DNA of 64,000 bases from Massospora cicadina (taxonomy: Eukaryota; Entomophthoromycota; Entomophthoromycetes; Entomophthorales; Entomophthoraceae), in contig JAKSZP010012226.1 of NCBI GenBank assembly GCA_022478985.1, forward strand, positions 1 through 64,000, given 5' to 3'. The notes under the pieces are model-generated. The model was not told the origin of the DNA and ran no database searches. It worked only from the letters and a program-made list of their open reading frames with translations. This document shows positions 10,961 to 22,448 of the stretch, in pieces. The position numbers were made by a program, and so were the translations under genes. The number at the start of each line of letters is the position of its first letter. Position 1 is the first letter of the stretch.

Positions 10961-11056
10961 AAAACTTTTCTTTCTCATTGCAAACACTTTTGCAACCTAT
11001 TCAATTCAAGACTAAATCTAGTTTGATAATCTCATAGAGGGGATTAGTCTGCGCCC

Positions 11057-12470
11057 ATGTCTGGGAGCAGTTGGGCAAGCAAGGCAAGAGGAGCAGGCGG
11101 AAGGCCCGCGGCCTCTAACGTTCAAAAATGCCCCGGAGAATCCAGCGGAATAGAAAAAAATCTAAAAAAAACTGGTGGTCACAATTTCCCCGGAGATACT
11201 CGCGTGGCAAGCATGATGCAACCAGTACATCAACACGCCACATTCCCAGCCACTTTTGTCGGTGGAATTTGGAGTCCATATGTATCTGGACATCCAAAAA
11301 ACAGCCCTATGGGAAAATTTTTGTGAAGATGTACACAAAATTTTCCTGACCGCGGTGTACATTGCACCTCACTCCATGTCACATGGTTGGCTGGACCTAG
11401 GCTTCAAAAGCAAAATTGCAGCAGACGAGGCTACAGCGGTGCGCATAGTGGTCGACCTCCCCGAAGGGCAATGGGTTGTCAAAACTAAATGCACCAGATG
11501 GACAAAATCAAACCAAATTTTCCTCACATTTGACTTTTTGCCTATTATGGTAAAACGTGATATTTTGGAGCAACACCTGAAAGATAGTCTTGCCATATAT
11601 GGTGAAATACAATCTTTTGAAATGCAATGTTTCATGCTGATGCCACACCTGTGCACCAGCAAAGCCATCACAGTTCTGACCCCAACTGAGGAGATCACAA
11701 AGGACCTAACCCAGATCCTGCACTCCACCTTTATTGATATTGCAGGGCATACCACTCACCCATTCCGGGTAACCGTGGATAGCACGCCCCCCATTTGCAC
11801 CCACTGTGATGCGTTCAGCCATAAGGCACATGCATGCCCTATCAAAGAGGGTATCACATTCCAAGAGCACCCCTCGGCGGCCATGACCAGCGGAGAGGCA
11901 CACTATGAACCAACCACAAGCACCAAGGAGGCTTTCCCGTGGGGAGCACAAGGCTGCTACCTATTGGTAAAGCCCATCTCCCCACAGGAGCGGAAGAAGG
12001 CCAAGCAGGCCTGTAGGGCCATGGCCAAGGAAATGGCCAAGGCTAACACCACCATCCCACACTCACAATGCCAGGAGAACATGGAGACCTTCGCGGTGGA
12101 AGCAACTTGGGAATCCATCACCCAATCAGATTAGGAGGCCCAGGCTGAACAGGCCACTCAATCTGAGGATCCAATGGGAGATTTGATCTCACCCAATCGT
12201 TGCACCCAAGCCCCGGTCAAAACTAACTTGAGACCTATCCCAACCAAAAAAATTTTTTTGCCCCACTCGACAGTGCACCGAACTTATCCGCACCGCAAAA
12301 AATTCATCCGACGTCGGGAAAACAAAAAGCAAAGGCCAAAGCCAATGCGACTCTTTCTGCAAAAATTAACAAAAACCCCAATAGTGTTGCTGCTAATACC
12401 CACGCTGTTTGAAAGCCCGTGGGGACCTGGAAGAGGCTGGTGGGCCCGGGGCCCACCCCCTCGCACCTAA
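11057..12470 (+). pseudogene. LINE copy 1 ORF1 (RNA-binding zinc-knuckle protein), broken
   Basis: Nucleic-acid-binding partner of the LINE ribonucleoprotein. The start MSGSSWASKARGAGG at 11057 follows a 95-base leader. The main frame (11256-12134) reads through AVYIAPHSMSHGWLDLGF and a region resembling a fold with FDFLPIMVKRDILEQHLKDS, then one knuckle, CTHCDAFSHKAHACP (C-x2-C-x4-H-x4-C), at about 11797-11843. Two homopolymer changes near 11160-11200 shift the frame. A TAG at 12132-12134 replaces a tryptophan codon that is intact in copy 2. The ORF1 stop is the TAA at 12468-12470 inside a hairpin. Confidence 0.85.
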
Positions 12471-12479
12471 GGTGCGATG
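12461..12479 (+). promoter_or_regulatory. hairpin with the ORF1 stop codon as its loop, next to the ORF2 start
   Basis: TCGCACC (12461-12467), TAA (12468-12470), GGTGCGA (12471-12477), with ATG at 12477-12479. The 7-bp stem is perfect. The layout suggests termination and reinitiation as the way ORF2 is translated. Copy 2 has the identical structure at 51417-51435, and LINE D has a different hairpin at the same place. Confidence 0.7.
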
Positions 12480-15400
12480 GGGGAAACCTTCACTCTAGGG
12501 ATGCTGAATATCATTGGACTCAAGGCCTCCCCATCCTGGGCTAGGAAACTGAGTTTTTTACAAAACAATTTACCCGTGGATATCCTGGCCATCCAGGAGT
12601 CCCACTGTCCATGAGGTTCCAAGGAAGCTTGGAAAACAATGCTCCTACTATCCCTATCCTTTTGGTCAAAGCACTGTGGGGTGCTAATTCAGAAAAACAA
12701 TTTTTTCAAATTTATATCTTCAGAAACATTCCTAAATGGCCGAGTGCTCATTGTCACCTTCTCATGGGCTGATGTTGCGCACACAATCATCAACATTTAC
12801 GCCCCAAATGGTGCACATGAGCATCAGGAATTTTTCTCGTCGGTCAAATCCCTTCCGCTACCCCCCAATTCCTTCCTAGTTGGTGACATGAACTGTTGGC
12901 TAACCTCACCAATGGACTGGTGGCCACCCTCACCCCACGCCCCACAGGGTCATGTAGAACTATGCATTCTAAAAGCCACCCTTGGGTTAAGGGATGCGCT
13001 GCCACAACATGCCCCACTGCTCAAAAACATGATGCATCCCCACGTCCATAACAGCCAATTAAGGTCCATGACCCACATCTACCTTATTCTAGTGCCAGCG
13101 AAATTCCAACCCCACATCTCCCACTTCAAAATAACAAAAATAGAATTCTCTGACCATCGACTGGTCTTGATAACATATCACTTACCCGTCACAGTTGCAA
13201 AGGCCCCACATTGGTGAAAAATCTGCCCCCCGAGCTCGCATCACCAGGATTTTCCACGTGGGTGGAAGAGGCAACTTTGGCAGAATCGTTTGTTGCACCA
13301 TTTTGTGCGGACCCTATTTCCACATGGGCAACTTTCAAAGAAGACACCATCCACCACTATTACCATCTCTCCTCCAGATGCTCACGAGCCACATCAGCGG
13401 TTATATCATGCGTGCTGGCGGAATTGGCCCACTTGGAGTCCAACATTCCAGCCACAGGATATAGCCCTGCATGGGGCCGGAAGTGGGTGGAGGCAGCCGC
13501 CCACCTCAACGCACTCGAAAGACAACACAAACATTGGGTTTGTGTCCAATACAGGGCCACACGCATCACTAAAGGTGACAAGTGCACCGCATACTTCTTC
13601 AAAAAAAATTTTGCACCATGCCAGAGCATGGCCTGCACACAGGTGCGAAGATCAGATAATTCTATTGCAGACACACTGGCTGAAGTGGCAATCGAAATGC
13701 AAAGATATTACTCCGAGTTATACCAAGCTGAACCAATTCAGCCAGCTGAAATGGCAGAATTTCTCAACTGAGCTCATATCTGCACCATTTTCTGATACCT
13801 GGAAATAATGAATTATATTACTCCGAATGAATTATGGACAGCCATTTGCGGTGCACCAAACCAAAAATGCTCAGGCCCAGATGGCATTCCATATGAGTTC
13901 TACAAAAAATATTTTAAATATATATCCCCATTGCTGCTAGCCTCACTCAACCAAAGCCTGTTGGAAACGCGCCTCCTACCAGGAGGACATGAGGCCTTTA
14001 CTGTCACACTCTTCAAGAAAGGGGATAGGCTTGACTTAGCCAACTGGCGCCCCATTTCTCTAACAAACACAGACACCAAAATTTTAACCAAAATCATGGC
14101 TAACCGTTTAGGGACTGTAGCATCTGCCACCATCTCCCCAGAAAAATTCAGTTTCATCCCCAGAAGGTCAATTTGGGATAACGTGCACTCTGTGGCTAAT
14201 GTGTGTCAGTCCACAGCCTCTGGGGCACTTGTATTATTGGACCAACAAAAGGCCTAGATAGAGTAAACTGGGAATACCTTAGGGCCTGCCTCCATCAATT
14301 CCGCCTACCCCCCGCTTCATTAACTGGGTGATGCTGCTCATGGAATCTGCAACAATGGCAGTGCGTGGCCCAGGCTTCCTAACAGAAGTAGTCCCCCCCA
14401 AAGGGGCCTGCGACAAGGGGACCCCCTCAGCCCACTCTTATACAACTTCAGCCTTGACCCACTACTGCGAAATGTGAATGCCCACCTCACTGGGGTCCAT
14501 GTGCCAGGCCAGACCCCAGTCAAGATGTTGGCATTTGCAGATGATTGCGTAGTGGGGGTGTCTAATAACAAAGATGCACATACGCTTGAAGCCCTCTCTT
14601 TTAGGAATATTCCCAGGTAAGCAACGCGGCACTGAACGCCTCCAAAACTGAAATCATCCTCCTTGGTCAGTTTCAGAACTGCTGGGCCCCAGCAAGTAGT
14701 TCCCAACCCAGCCCATCTGCTCGCCCACATCCACGCCTTACTAACTCAACACACAATGCTCCACTGGTGCTCCCCTTGTGCCACGTCCTACCATAGGACC
14801 GGTACGCCATCTGGGCGTGTGGATGGAGGCAGGTGGATACGCGTCAGCAGTAATGGAGGGCTGTATACTGGACAACGTGACGAAGCGAATAGCTCTCCTC
14901 AGAGCCCACCCTACTACCCTCACTGGCAGGGTTGTTCTTGCCAAATCTATGCTCCTATCCAAAGTCTGGTTCGGAGCCCACGCCATCCCCTTCTCCCCAA
15001 GCTTCTTCAAATCCCTGTATGCTTTGCTGCAAGGATGGCTTTGGTCAGGCCACCCTCCACCAGTACGGCTAGAGGTCATGTTTGGCCCTCATTATCATGG
15101 TGGCATGGGCCTGCTTGACTTCAAAGCCCATGCCGCCAAGATCCTGGGCACCTGGATCGCGGCTGTCACTGCTCCTACACTCCCATCCCAACACTGGTTC
15201 TGCGCGGCCTGCTCCAACTTTTCCCAAGCCTTGGGCCTCAATAATCCATCAAACCCCCACTCCCTGATGAAATACCTCGCTTCACACACATCGGCCACAG
15301 GTCCTCACGGGACAAAAACCCACTACAAACGAATCCTACTCTCCATGTGAAGCGCAGAGTGGAGAATTTGTATTAGTGGACATACAACCCGAAGAGGCCG

Positions 15401-16100
15401 CCCCTCTCCTCAGTTCACACAAGAGGTACAGGGGCTACCCATCCATGATGGCGTGATCCCCATTCGACCCCATGTCCTATCCAGGGTGGACTACCTGGAC
15501 ATGATGGACATCCCTTATTCCATTGAAACCCAAAAGACTATCTGGAAATACGCACACCATCCTCTGTTGCAGCCTCAAGTCCGCTCCCATGTGTGGCGCT
15601 GCCTGAGGCGGGTGTATCATACAGCTGAGCGCTCTAACGCTTTACACTCATCCTGTGTTGTGTGTGGCCAGTATGGAACGCTGTTCCACCGCCTGGAGAA
15701 GTGCCCTACCTCTAAAGTGATATGGCGCGAAGTCCAACATCTGCTAGGCCAGGATTAAACGCATCCCTTCAGTCTGTCAAGAGATATGGTTGCTTTATCA
15801 ATGGCCTCCCCCCTCCCACCCTCCCTCCGTGCTCTGGTGGTTGCAATCGCCATGTGGACTATCCACACGATTGTCTTGGATGCCATCGCTGGCTCCATCC
15901 CCACCCTCCCTGAAGCTGTCCACAGATTCTGGTCTCATTTGGTGGACCACTTTCAAGCGTGGATGTTTGGATATCTCCCACCACGTCGCTGACAGCTGGT
16001 CTCCTCCTGGTTCCCAGTCTGGTTCATCAAAACAGACCCCTTCCTCCACACGTGCTCAATAGTGGCTACGGTCCCTTCACACGTTCCCTCCCCCTCCCCA
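12477..16100 (+). pseudogene. LINE copy 1 ORF2 (endonuclease, reverse transcriptase), broken
   Basis: The AP-type endonuclease starts GETFTLGMLN and has VDILAIQESHC, INIYAPN, LVGDMNCW and SDHRLVLI (12477-13190), the expected metal and catalytic motifs. A linker follows (13195-13800). The reverse transcriptase runs from about 13808 with CSGPDGIPYEFYKKYF, LANWRPISLTNTDTKIL, FIPRRSIWDN and the polymerase box FADDCVVGVSN at about 14535. The C-terminal part (14800-15760) includes HPPPVRLEVMFGP and CVVCGQYGTLFHRLEKC, a C-x2-C...H...C motif common after LINE reverse transcriptases. The frame is broken by stops at 12612, 14255 and 15348 and by frameshifts. No RNase H was seen. Confidence 0.88.
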
Positions 16101-16235
16101 TAAGTGGCGTTCCCGCTGGCAACAAGAGATAGCATCGCTTCTCTGGGGTGCCTCCCCTGGTACTAAGTTTTGTCTCGTCTGAGTCATATTTGGAAGTGTC
16201 CATCCCATGGTCAGCCTTCCCCGCAATAAATTAAA

Positions 16236-16252
16236 TTAAAAATCTGCTTAAT
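16236..16252 (+). repeat. target-site duplication of LINE-1, right copy
   Basis: Identical 17 bases to 10944-10960. Confidence 0.9.
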
Positions 16253-16507
16253 TTGGTTCCACTAATTAATAAAATACTTTTGGAAAGTTAAGTAGTTGAT
16301 TTAGTAGTTTGGAAGACATGTCACATACACAATGATATAAATATTTAGTTATGTTTCAGGTAGCAGTTTGGTGTTATTTGATCAGTTTGATAGTTTAATT
16401 TTGTTTGGCCAAGTGGTTGATGGCTTTTGGTCAAAGCAAAAGGACACAGTTTAGTTTTGAGGGGTGATTAGTTATTAGCTGATTTGATAATTTCAGTCAG
16501 GCTTTTA
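16253..16507. other. unassigned spacer between LINE-1 and retroposon G1
   Basis: AT-rich, with no gene. A block at 16417-16447 (gtggttgatggcttttggt) recurs at about 18449-18470 on the far side of G1, suggesting an older repeat into which G1 was inserted. Confidence 0.3.
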
Positions 16508-18290
16508 TTTAATTATGGCAAGCTGACCAGGGGACAGATATTACCAATGCTCAAAAGAGCTAAAGCTTAAAATTAAACTACAAGAAAGTTGAAATGAGAT
16601 GGATGGGTCCACTTAAACTGATGCAAAATTCAAACAAAACACACCAACCAAGCCAGAAGTGGAAACCACTATTCATCCATGGAAGTGGGTGAAGAGGGAT
16701 CAGGAGGCTCTTCTTCCTCATCTGTTGTGGACATGTAGTGGCACAACGCTGATAGAAATGGTGTGGACGCATCATGAAAATGGGGGTCAAGATAACAAAT
16801 GGGTGCTTTCAACTCAATGTTTACTATGAGGAGGTGGAAATATAGTCTGCAAGTGCTTTTTCCACCTCAAGACATACTTTAGGTAGGGTGGCAATAGTTA
16901 CAAGTTTGTTGCAGGTAATATGGGTCTTTGGGCCAAACTTTGTGACTGCCACAACTTTTTTAAATGTTGAATTTGCCACCTGATATTATCAGAGATGTTC
17001 TTTTTCTGGTTTAGAAGCATGGTACTAGATAGGATAGGAGGTGAAAGACCCATAGCCAGTACTGCAACTGATTTTGCAATAGCTTTACAGGTTGGGCAAT
17101 ATTTAGGGGGAGGCAACTGCCTCTTCAGCTAGTTGGTGGTCACTTTGAAATGGGATGGCATCAGGGCAAGGCACATAATGGTGCTTTGGGAATTGGGCTG
17201 CATTTAGTATTGATGTACATTTCAAAATGAAGGGGCCCAGCCCATTCAGACTCAGGTATAAGCTCGCCCAATTCATCAACCTCAACCAAATAATCCCATT
17301 GATTTTGGTTGAATTTGATTGGGTTATTTGCATATGGGTTATCTTTTGCATTTGGCTGGAAGGATGGTTTAGAACTTACTTTAGTCCATTATGGCTCCTG
17401 ATTGGTGGGTTCAGGAGAAAAGGTTTGGTGAGGTAATTTTTAATTTGTTGATTCAGTGGTTGCTATGGCTACCACTTTGGGGTGGGGGAAGGGCAGTTCC
17501 CCATTCAAAAAATGTTATTAGATTGGTTATGGGGTCATCATGCATAGAGTTGGGTGTGGATGCCATGGCTCATGAGATGGAGTGGCAGTGCCATTTCAAA
17601 TGGTCCAGTTCAAAACAGGTAGGGCAAGTGCACCCTCCATCCAATCAGGCCTAAAAAGGATGGTCTGGGGTAGAGGGGATAATGGTGTGGGGGGATTGAA
17701 AGGGCTATTCGTGTTGATACAGGATGGATAGTCACAAAGGCGCGGGGGTCTGCAAGGTGAGTGGCTCCATTGGAAACCACAAATTGTATCATGGGATCAG
17801 AACCATATTACAATAATCCAGTGAGAATATTTTAACTAAAGTTTGGGTGGTAGGTGGGTAGGGAGGCCTGCAAACTGAACCACAAGAGTGGTATTAGTGG
17901 TCAACTGGGTACAAGTAGTTGGGAGGGGGGTGCTCTGGAACACCAGGGGACGGTAGCTGCTACTGCAGCATCAACTTCACTTGAGAAGCCAAGATCAAAA
18001 TACCCCTTGAAAGGGTGGAAGTTGAAGCCTGCAGGCTGCATAATAGCCTGGGATAATTCAATTATAGCTTTATTTGAATATTGGAACAACTTGCCATATT
18101 TGACCTGAAGGCTGAATTGCATGTTGCTCTGGGAGATCACAAGGTAGCAGTGTGGCACCGCCTGGGTTTGGGAAGGATGTAGGGCTAAGTCCTTAGGTTG
18201 GACATAGCATGTTGAAGAATTCAGAGGGCTAGCCAATCCAGCTTAAGCACATTTTAGCAATAGCCAAAAAAACATTAGGAGGTGGTGCAC
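16508..18290 (-). mobile_element. G1: retroposon with LINE-type tail and an unknown ORF, no reverse transcriptase
   Basis: On the minus strand the 3' end (at 16508-16550 on plus) reads ...tgtcCCCTGGTCAGCTTGCC, then an A/T-rich end, the same tail as LINE D and SINE-1. The body, about 1.8 kb, has no reverse transcriptase, endonuclease or protease motif. Coding-like blocks recur in the G copy inside element C: KAIIELSQAIMQPAGFNFHP here (about 18075-18000) against KAIIELATSTFAPDGFNDFR there, and a block around PDAIPFQSDHQLAEEA near 17120-17180. The right (5') end is approximate and no target duplication was found. I infer a non-autonomous element that keeps one ORF and borrows LINE enzymes. Confidence 0.6.
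16898..18236 (-). pseudogene. unknown protein encoded by retroposon G1, broken
   Basis: Not recognised. Readable minus-strand blocks run from 18236 (STCYVQPKDLALHPSQTQ) through YGKLFQYSNKAIIELSQ (about 18085), PFKGYFDLGFSSEVDAAVAA, then in other frames YPLYPRPSFLGLIGWRVHLP (about 17680-17630), FPKHHYVPCPDAIPFQSDHQ (about 17180) and CPTCKAIAKSVAVLAMGL (about 17100-17050). Parts are preserved at the peptide level in the G copy at 47945-48840 and 35863-36692, so it was once translated. No zinc knuckle of the ORF1 type is evident. Several frame changes are present. Confidence 0.45.
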
Positions 18291-18754
18291 CACTTCCCCA
18301 TGTGGGGGCAGCGGGCGTTGAATTCATTGATATAGGAAACTTGAATAGGGTGACGAGTGGAGCTGTTTTTACAAAATTTCAAACTATGATTTGACCAAAA
18401 GTGAGCGAATCAAGAGAGAGAAGTAAATTTAAGTTCAGTTAGGTTTAACTGAGTGGTTGGTGGCTTTTGGTTGATTTGATTGAGCAATTAGATTGGCTCA
18501 GTGGTTATTCTTTATCTATAATATAAAATTTAAATTAATTAATCTGAATATTTGAAATTCTATAGACACCTTAGCAAAGCATAGGTAATGAATACTAGTA
18601 TTTGATTATATTTATTTGAGGCAAGCTGATCGGAGGACAGCCATGATAATATTCTTAGCTTTATTTATCCATCTTGACATATGGATAGATACTCAGTGTG
18701 GCCATTTGTCCCACGATTGACCTTCCATGTATAGTTTTTAATTTATTTTTCCAA
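18291..18754. other. spacer with LINE-tail and SINE-2 fragments
   Basis: At about 18612-18655, minus strand, a tail reads GCTGTCC..GATCAGCTTGCCTCAAATAAAT, another relic of the LINE-tail group. At about 18683-18722, plus strand, CTCAGTGTGGCCATTTGTCC and then cacgattgacc matches the 3' half of SINE-2 (56732-56770). No gene is visible. Confidence 0.45.
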
Positions 18755-18786
18755 CAGTGGTTCCCAAAGTGGTTCATAAGACCTCT

Positions 18787-19438
18787 TGTAAGGTCAAAGC
18801 CTAACATGGGTGGAATTTTTGAGACTACAAATATTAAAAACCAGATAAAGAAAATATGTGCAAAGATTAGATCAATTAAGCACATAAAGCATAATTGCAA
18901 TGGGATTATGTTAATAAACCACTGTCAATAACTAATTGCAATGAGATTAAGTCAATTAATTGCATATCAAAACTTGATTATAATGTTACTGAAATCATTC
19001 CTACTACCTTTTAAAATAATATGCAAAACACAATTCCAGAAGATCAGAAGAAGAATAGTACTATGTCTAATCTAGTACTAAAAAAATAGTACTATGTCTA
19101 AAAATCAATTAATTTTAGGTAAATCCAGGAAGCTGAATATAATATATAACTAAGATATTCATACTGTTAATCTTTGTGCTTAATACTATAATAATATAAT
19201 ATGCAAACACTGTTAAAATAGTTTTTAAAGTGTTATCAATCCTAAGCTACCACCTCAAATACAAGAAACTCCCTTCCACCTTTTCCCTATTGAAAACCTG
19301 TATCTGTAGGCAAGTCCTATACTATCATAACCACCATTTCTTATACCAGGATATATCAAGTATCCTTGTCATACTAGATTAAAATCCTTGGTTATGATAG
19401 CTCATGGTTAGCTTCTCTAACCAGGTCATTGATATACA
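18787..19438 (+). repeat. 5' LTR of gypsy E (652 bp), carrying the empty SINE sites
   Basis: It aligns along its length with 56447-57507 once the two SINEs are removed from the latter. It starts TGTAAGGTCAAAGCC and ends TTGATATACA. The empty site of SINE-2 is at about 18975-18990 and of SINE-1 at about 19300-19310. It has its own small insert at 19071-19085. Confidence 0.75.
19055..19101 (+). mobile_element. 15-bp retroposed insert with 16-bp duplication in the E LTR
   Basis: ATAGTACTATGTCTAA occurs at 19055-19070 and 19086-19101. The bases between are TCTAGTACTAAAAAA, the same 3' end as the insert in the H LTR at 4651-4697. The other E LTR lacks it. Confidence 0.7.
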
Positions 19439-22400
19439 AGTGCATGCTTATTTGACTGCCCAAATTTATAACATATCCTGCCATATTTTTAGTAAAAAGC
19501 TTTGATATTTGCCTTTTTAACAAAAAGTTATTAAATGCTGGTGCAGATATTTTAACTAGTAAAGCATCTGAAGGAACTCATAAAGAAGCAGTAGGACGCA
19601 GTTAGATGCAGACAGTGAGTGTGGCCAACCACAAACCTGTAATTTACCCTACAGTTCCCTTGCCTAAATAAATTAACTTTAACTGAAATGAAAGAAGGTC
19701 TCACATTGTTGGGCGCATATTTCAAAGCTTATCCTAATACTATTCAGATGATGCATGGAAAACTATTAAAGTGGGTAACAATTCATTGCAATGTTCTTAG
19801 TTAGATATAAGGGCCTTAGATGAGAGTGAGAATTTGTGTGAATATTATGAAGTATCTAAAGGCCAGTTGTTAGCTACAGTGACCACCATTGTTATCAGAT
19901 TGCAGCATGAATTTTATTTACAAATCTTTAACAAAAAGGCCAAACCATTGAGTAATACATTCATAAGTCCTTGGTGAACTTCATGAAGGAAGAATTAGAT
20001 GAGGATATGAGAGCGCTATATTTTAAACAATAGTTAAAAGCTCACTTAGAAGATTTTTTCATACACCACCCCATCACGCTACACTTAAGAAAAGTCATTA
20101 AGGTCACCTAGAATCTAACAGTGGGCATTGGAATACCAGGAGAGATTTAACTCAAAAAGTACTAAGATAAAAATACTAAGACCTTCATTTCCTCATTAAA
20201 AATGATACACAATTTTATCCAGTATTAAGTGTATATCCAAAAGCTAAAAAAAATTTAAGAACTATGACTTTTCTGGACAGTGAGGCCTTATGTATTTCAT
20301 CTTAGAGCATGCATTGAAATGCTGGGCTTTTATGCAAAGAGACCCTTGATTAAGTACCCTTGGGAAATAATAAACAGACTATAGCTTTCCGCTGCTCATG
20401 TTACTTTGACTTGAAGTTTGGGGTAGTGAAATGCAAGTTGAGTTTGGGATCTGCGTAGTTCATACCATCCTGTAATCATTGGGTATCCTTAGTGGACATA
20501 GGTTGAACTCTAGCACAAATATGGAAGGAACTCTATCACTATTAAGCTGAAGGACAAGATCATTGAGTGTGTGTTAGAATGTCATAAAGGTTTGAACATG
20601 TCTGCAACAGTTTCTCAGGGTGGTTCATTGTTGCCTTGAAAAGATTGTATTACTGAGTATCTCTCAAAATGGGCTTTAATGTTTGTAGAGGAGTAAGCCA
20701 AGAAACTATCAGCTCATGGATCCTTTGATCAAACAATTGATTTACTAGAAAGGAAACAGCCCACCCTTTGACCTATTAAAGTTGCAATCAGAGGGAACAA
20801 ATTGCCCTGATAAAATACCTGGACACAATACTTAAGAAGGAATTTATATAAGTTTCCCGCACTCCTAGTTCATCACCATTGTTGTTTGTTAATAAGAAGA
20901 ACGGTGGACTATGGCCATGTATAAACTACCAGAAGCTCAATGATATAACCATAAAGAACTGGTATCCCTTGCCTGATGATGATCACTTGGTGACTAATTG
21001 TCTGGAGCTACAATTTTTCCAAAATTTGACTTGAAGGACGCATTCAACCAGATATAGATAAAAGAAGGTGATGAGTGGAAAACAACGTTTAAGACACAAG
21101 TTAGGTTATTTGAATATATAGTGATGCCATTTAGTTTGTGAAGCGCACCTAGCACATTCCAACAAATGATTAATATGGTGCTGGGTGGCTACATGGACCA
21201 CTTCTGCGTAGCCTAACTTGATGACATTTTGATCTACACCAAGATGTAGAATGAATGTTTACTGCACTTGAACTTGGTCTTTGAGAAGCTTGGAAAGTAC
21301 AACTTGCATGTAAAGCTATAAAAATGTGAGTTTGCTTAGGAGGAAGTTGAATTTCTTGGTTGTGTTGTGGGCTGGAATGAATACACTATGTCACCTAGAA
21401 TTTTGTAAACCATCACATCTTGCTTATACCTAATATTTGGAAGGATTTTCACAGTTTCCTAGACTTGGCAAAGATTTTGAAGGGATTTTATCAAATGCTT
21501 TTCTTCTATTGTGTTACCCTTAACCCAGATCACATCAGAAAGTGTTCTGTATAAATGGTCCCAGGTGGCGGAAAAAATAATTTCTCGTTTGAAGCCTGCC
21601 TTTGTTTCTGAACCAGCGTTGTCAATGCCCAACTATGAATCCTTTTGTGGTTAAGAGACTGAAGCTTCTAGAAAAACGCTTGGGGGTTGTTAGAGAAGTT
21701 TATAATAGTAGGCTGCATCCCATAACTACTATTCCAAAATTTTTATCCCAGCTGAATTTAACAACCATATCTATGGCAAAGAGATACTGGCAATTGTTAA
21801 TACCTTATAACACTGGAGATGGTACTTGTGTTGGGCAAAGCACCCCATGAAGATTATAACTAACCATAGGAACCTTTTATACTTATTTACTCCACGCCAA
21901 GTAAAAAATGAAAGGCAAGATGGGCTCTTATCCTTGCTGATTATTATCTGGAAATTGGATATAAGCCTGGGAATAATGTGTCACCAGATTCCCTAAGTCA
22001 ACGCCCTGATTTGATGCCTGCAGAAGGGGAGTTCACAGAGTATGACACACAGGTTCTACTAAAGACACAGAACCCAGTGGACCAGCTCTTTTACTAATTC
22101 TGGTGAGATGGGAGGATGATATCTTAAAGGATCAGAAAGAAAATGCATTTTGTAAAGGTATGAAGGCTGACCTGAGCCAGAACTTGTTTAGTAAATGTTA
22201 CATTTAATAATTTCAGAAAGGACACTTGGACTGTTAGAAGCAATGTTCATATGTGCCTGAAGGGTCCCAATGATTAGAAATTTTTCCTTAAATACCATGA
22301 CTCAAGGTTGGCTGGACATATTAGGAAAAATAGGATGGTAAACCTCATTTAAAGAGCTTACCGTTGTCCTGTATTGGTTAACAAGGTCAGTAAGTACCTG

Positions 22401-22448
22401 ATTAGATGTGAGATTTGTAGGCATACTAAGGCTAGGACGGGCCATCCT
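19439..22448 (+). pseudogene. gypsy E gag-pol remnant up to the integrase zinc region
   Basis: 19690-20160 is a gag-like stretch without clear motifs. Reverse transcriptase motifs are readable in order: [20 protein letters not shown] (about 20870), DLKDAFNQI and EYIVMPF (21020-21130), and the polymerase box LDDILIYT at about 21218. Connection and RNase H pieces occur at about 21600-22000. The integrase zinc region reads HDSRLAGHIRKNR, then CEICRHTKARTGHP, ending at 22448 where element A begins. Stops occur throughout. The assignment is safe for reverse transcriptase and integrase, weak for gag. Confidence 0.7.

Larger units (their letters stand above)
10961..16235 (+). mobile_element. Tad-like non-LTR retrotransposon (LINE), copy 1, 5.28 kb
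   Basis: Full-length by comparison with copy 2 (49929-55206): same 5' start (ctttctcattgcaaacac), ORF1, ORF1/ORF2 junction hairpin, ORF2 with endonuclease, reverse transcriptase and a C-terminal cysteine/histidine motif, and 3' tail ending in AATAAATT. Both flanks carry the 17-bp duplication. No RNase H domain was recognised. It is inactive through stops and frameshifts in both ORFs. The 3' terminal block (tgtccatcccatggtcagcc at about 16196) is the tail type shared with SINE-1 and the G elements. Confidence 0.93.

Noticed and set aside
11369..11755. Long open frame on the minus strand inside LINE ORF1 (and its partner at 50326-50592)
   Set aside because: Antisense of a conserved coding region; the plus-strand frame has the recognisable zinc-knuckle protein.
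10961..16235. RIP mutation as the cause of LINE decay
   Set aside because: The differences seen sit mainly at CpG, not at the CpA context typical of Neurospora-type RIP, and single-base indels are also frequent.
16417..16447. A-box-like TGGCCAAGTGG, with a similar block at 18449
   Set aside because: There is no B-box at a suitable distance, and the repeat of the block does not give clean ends. Probably an older repeat.
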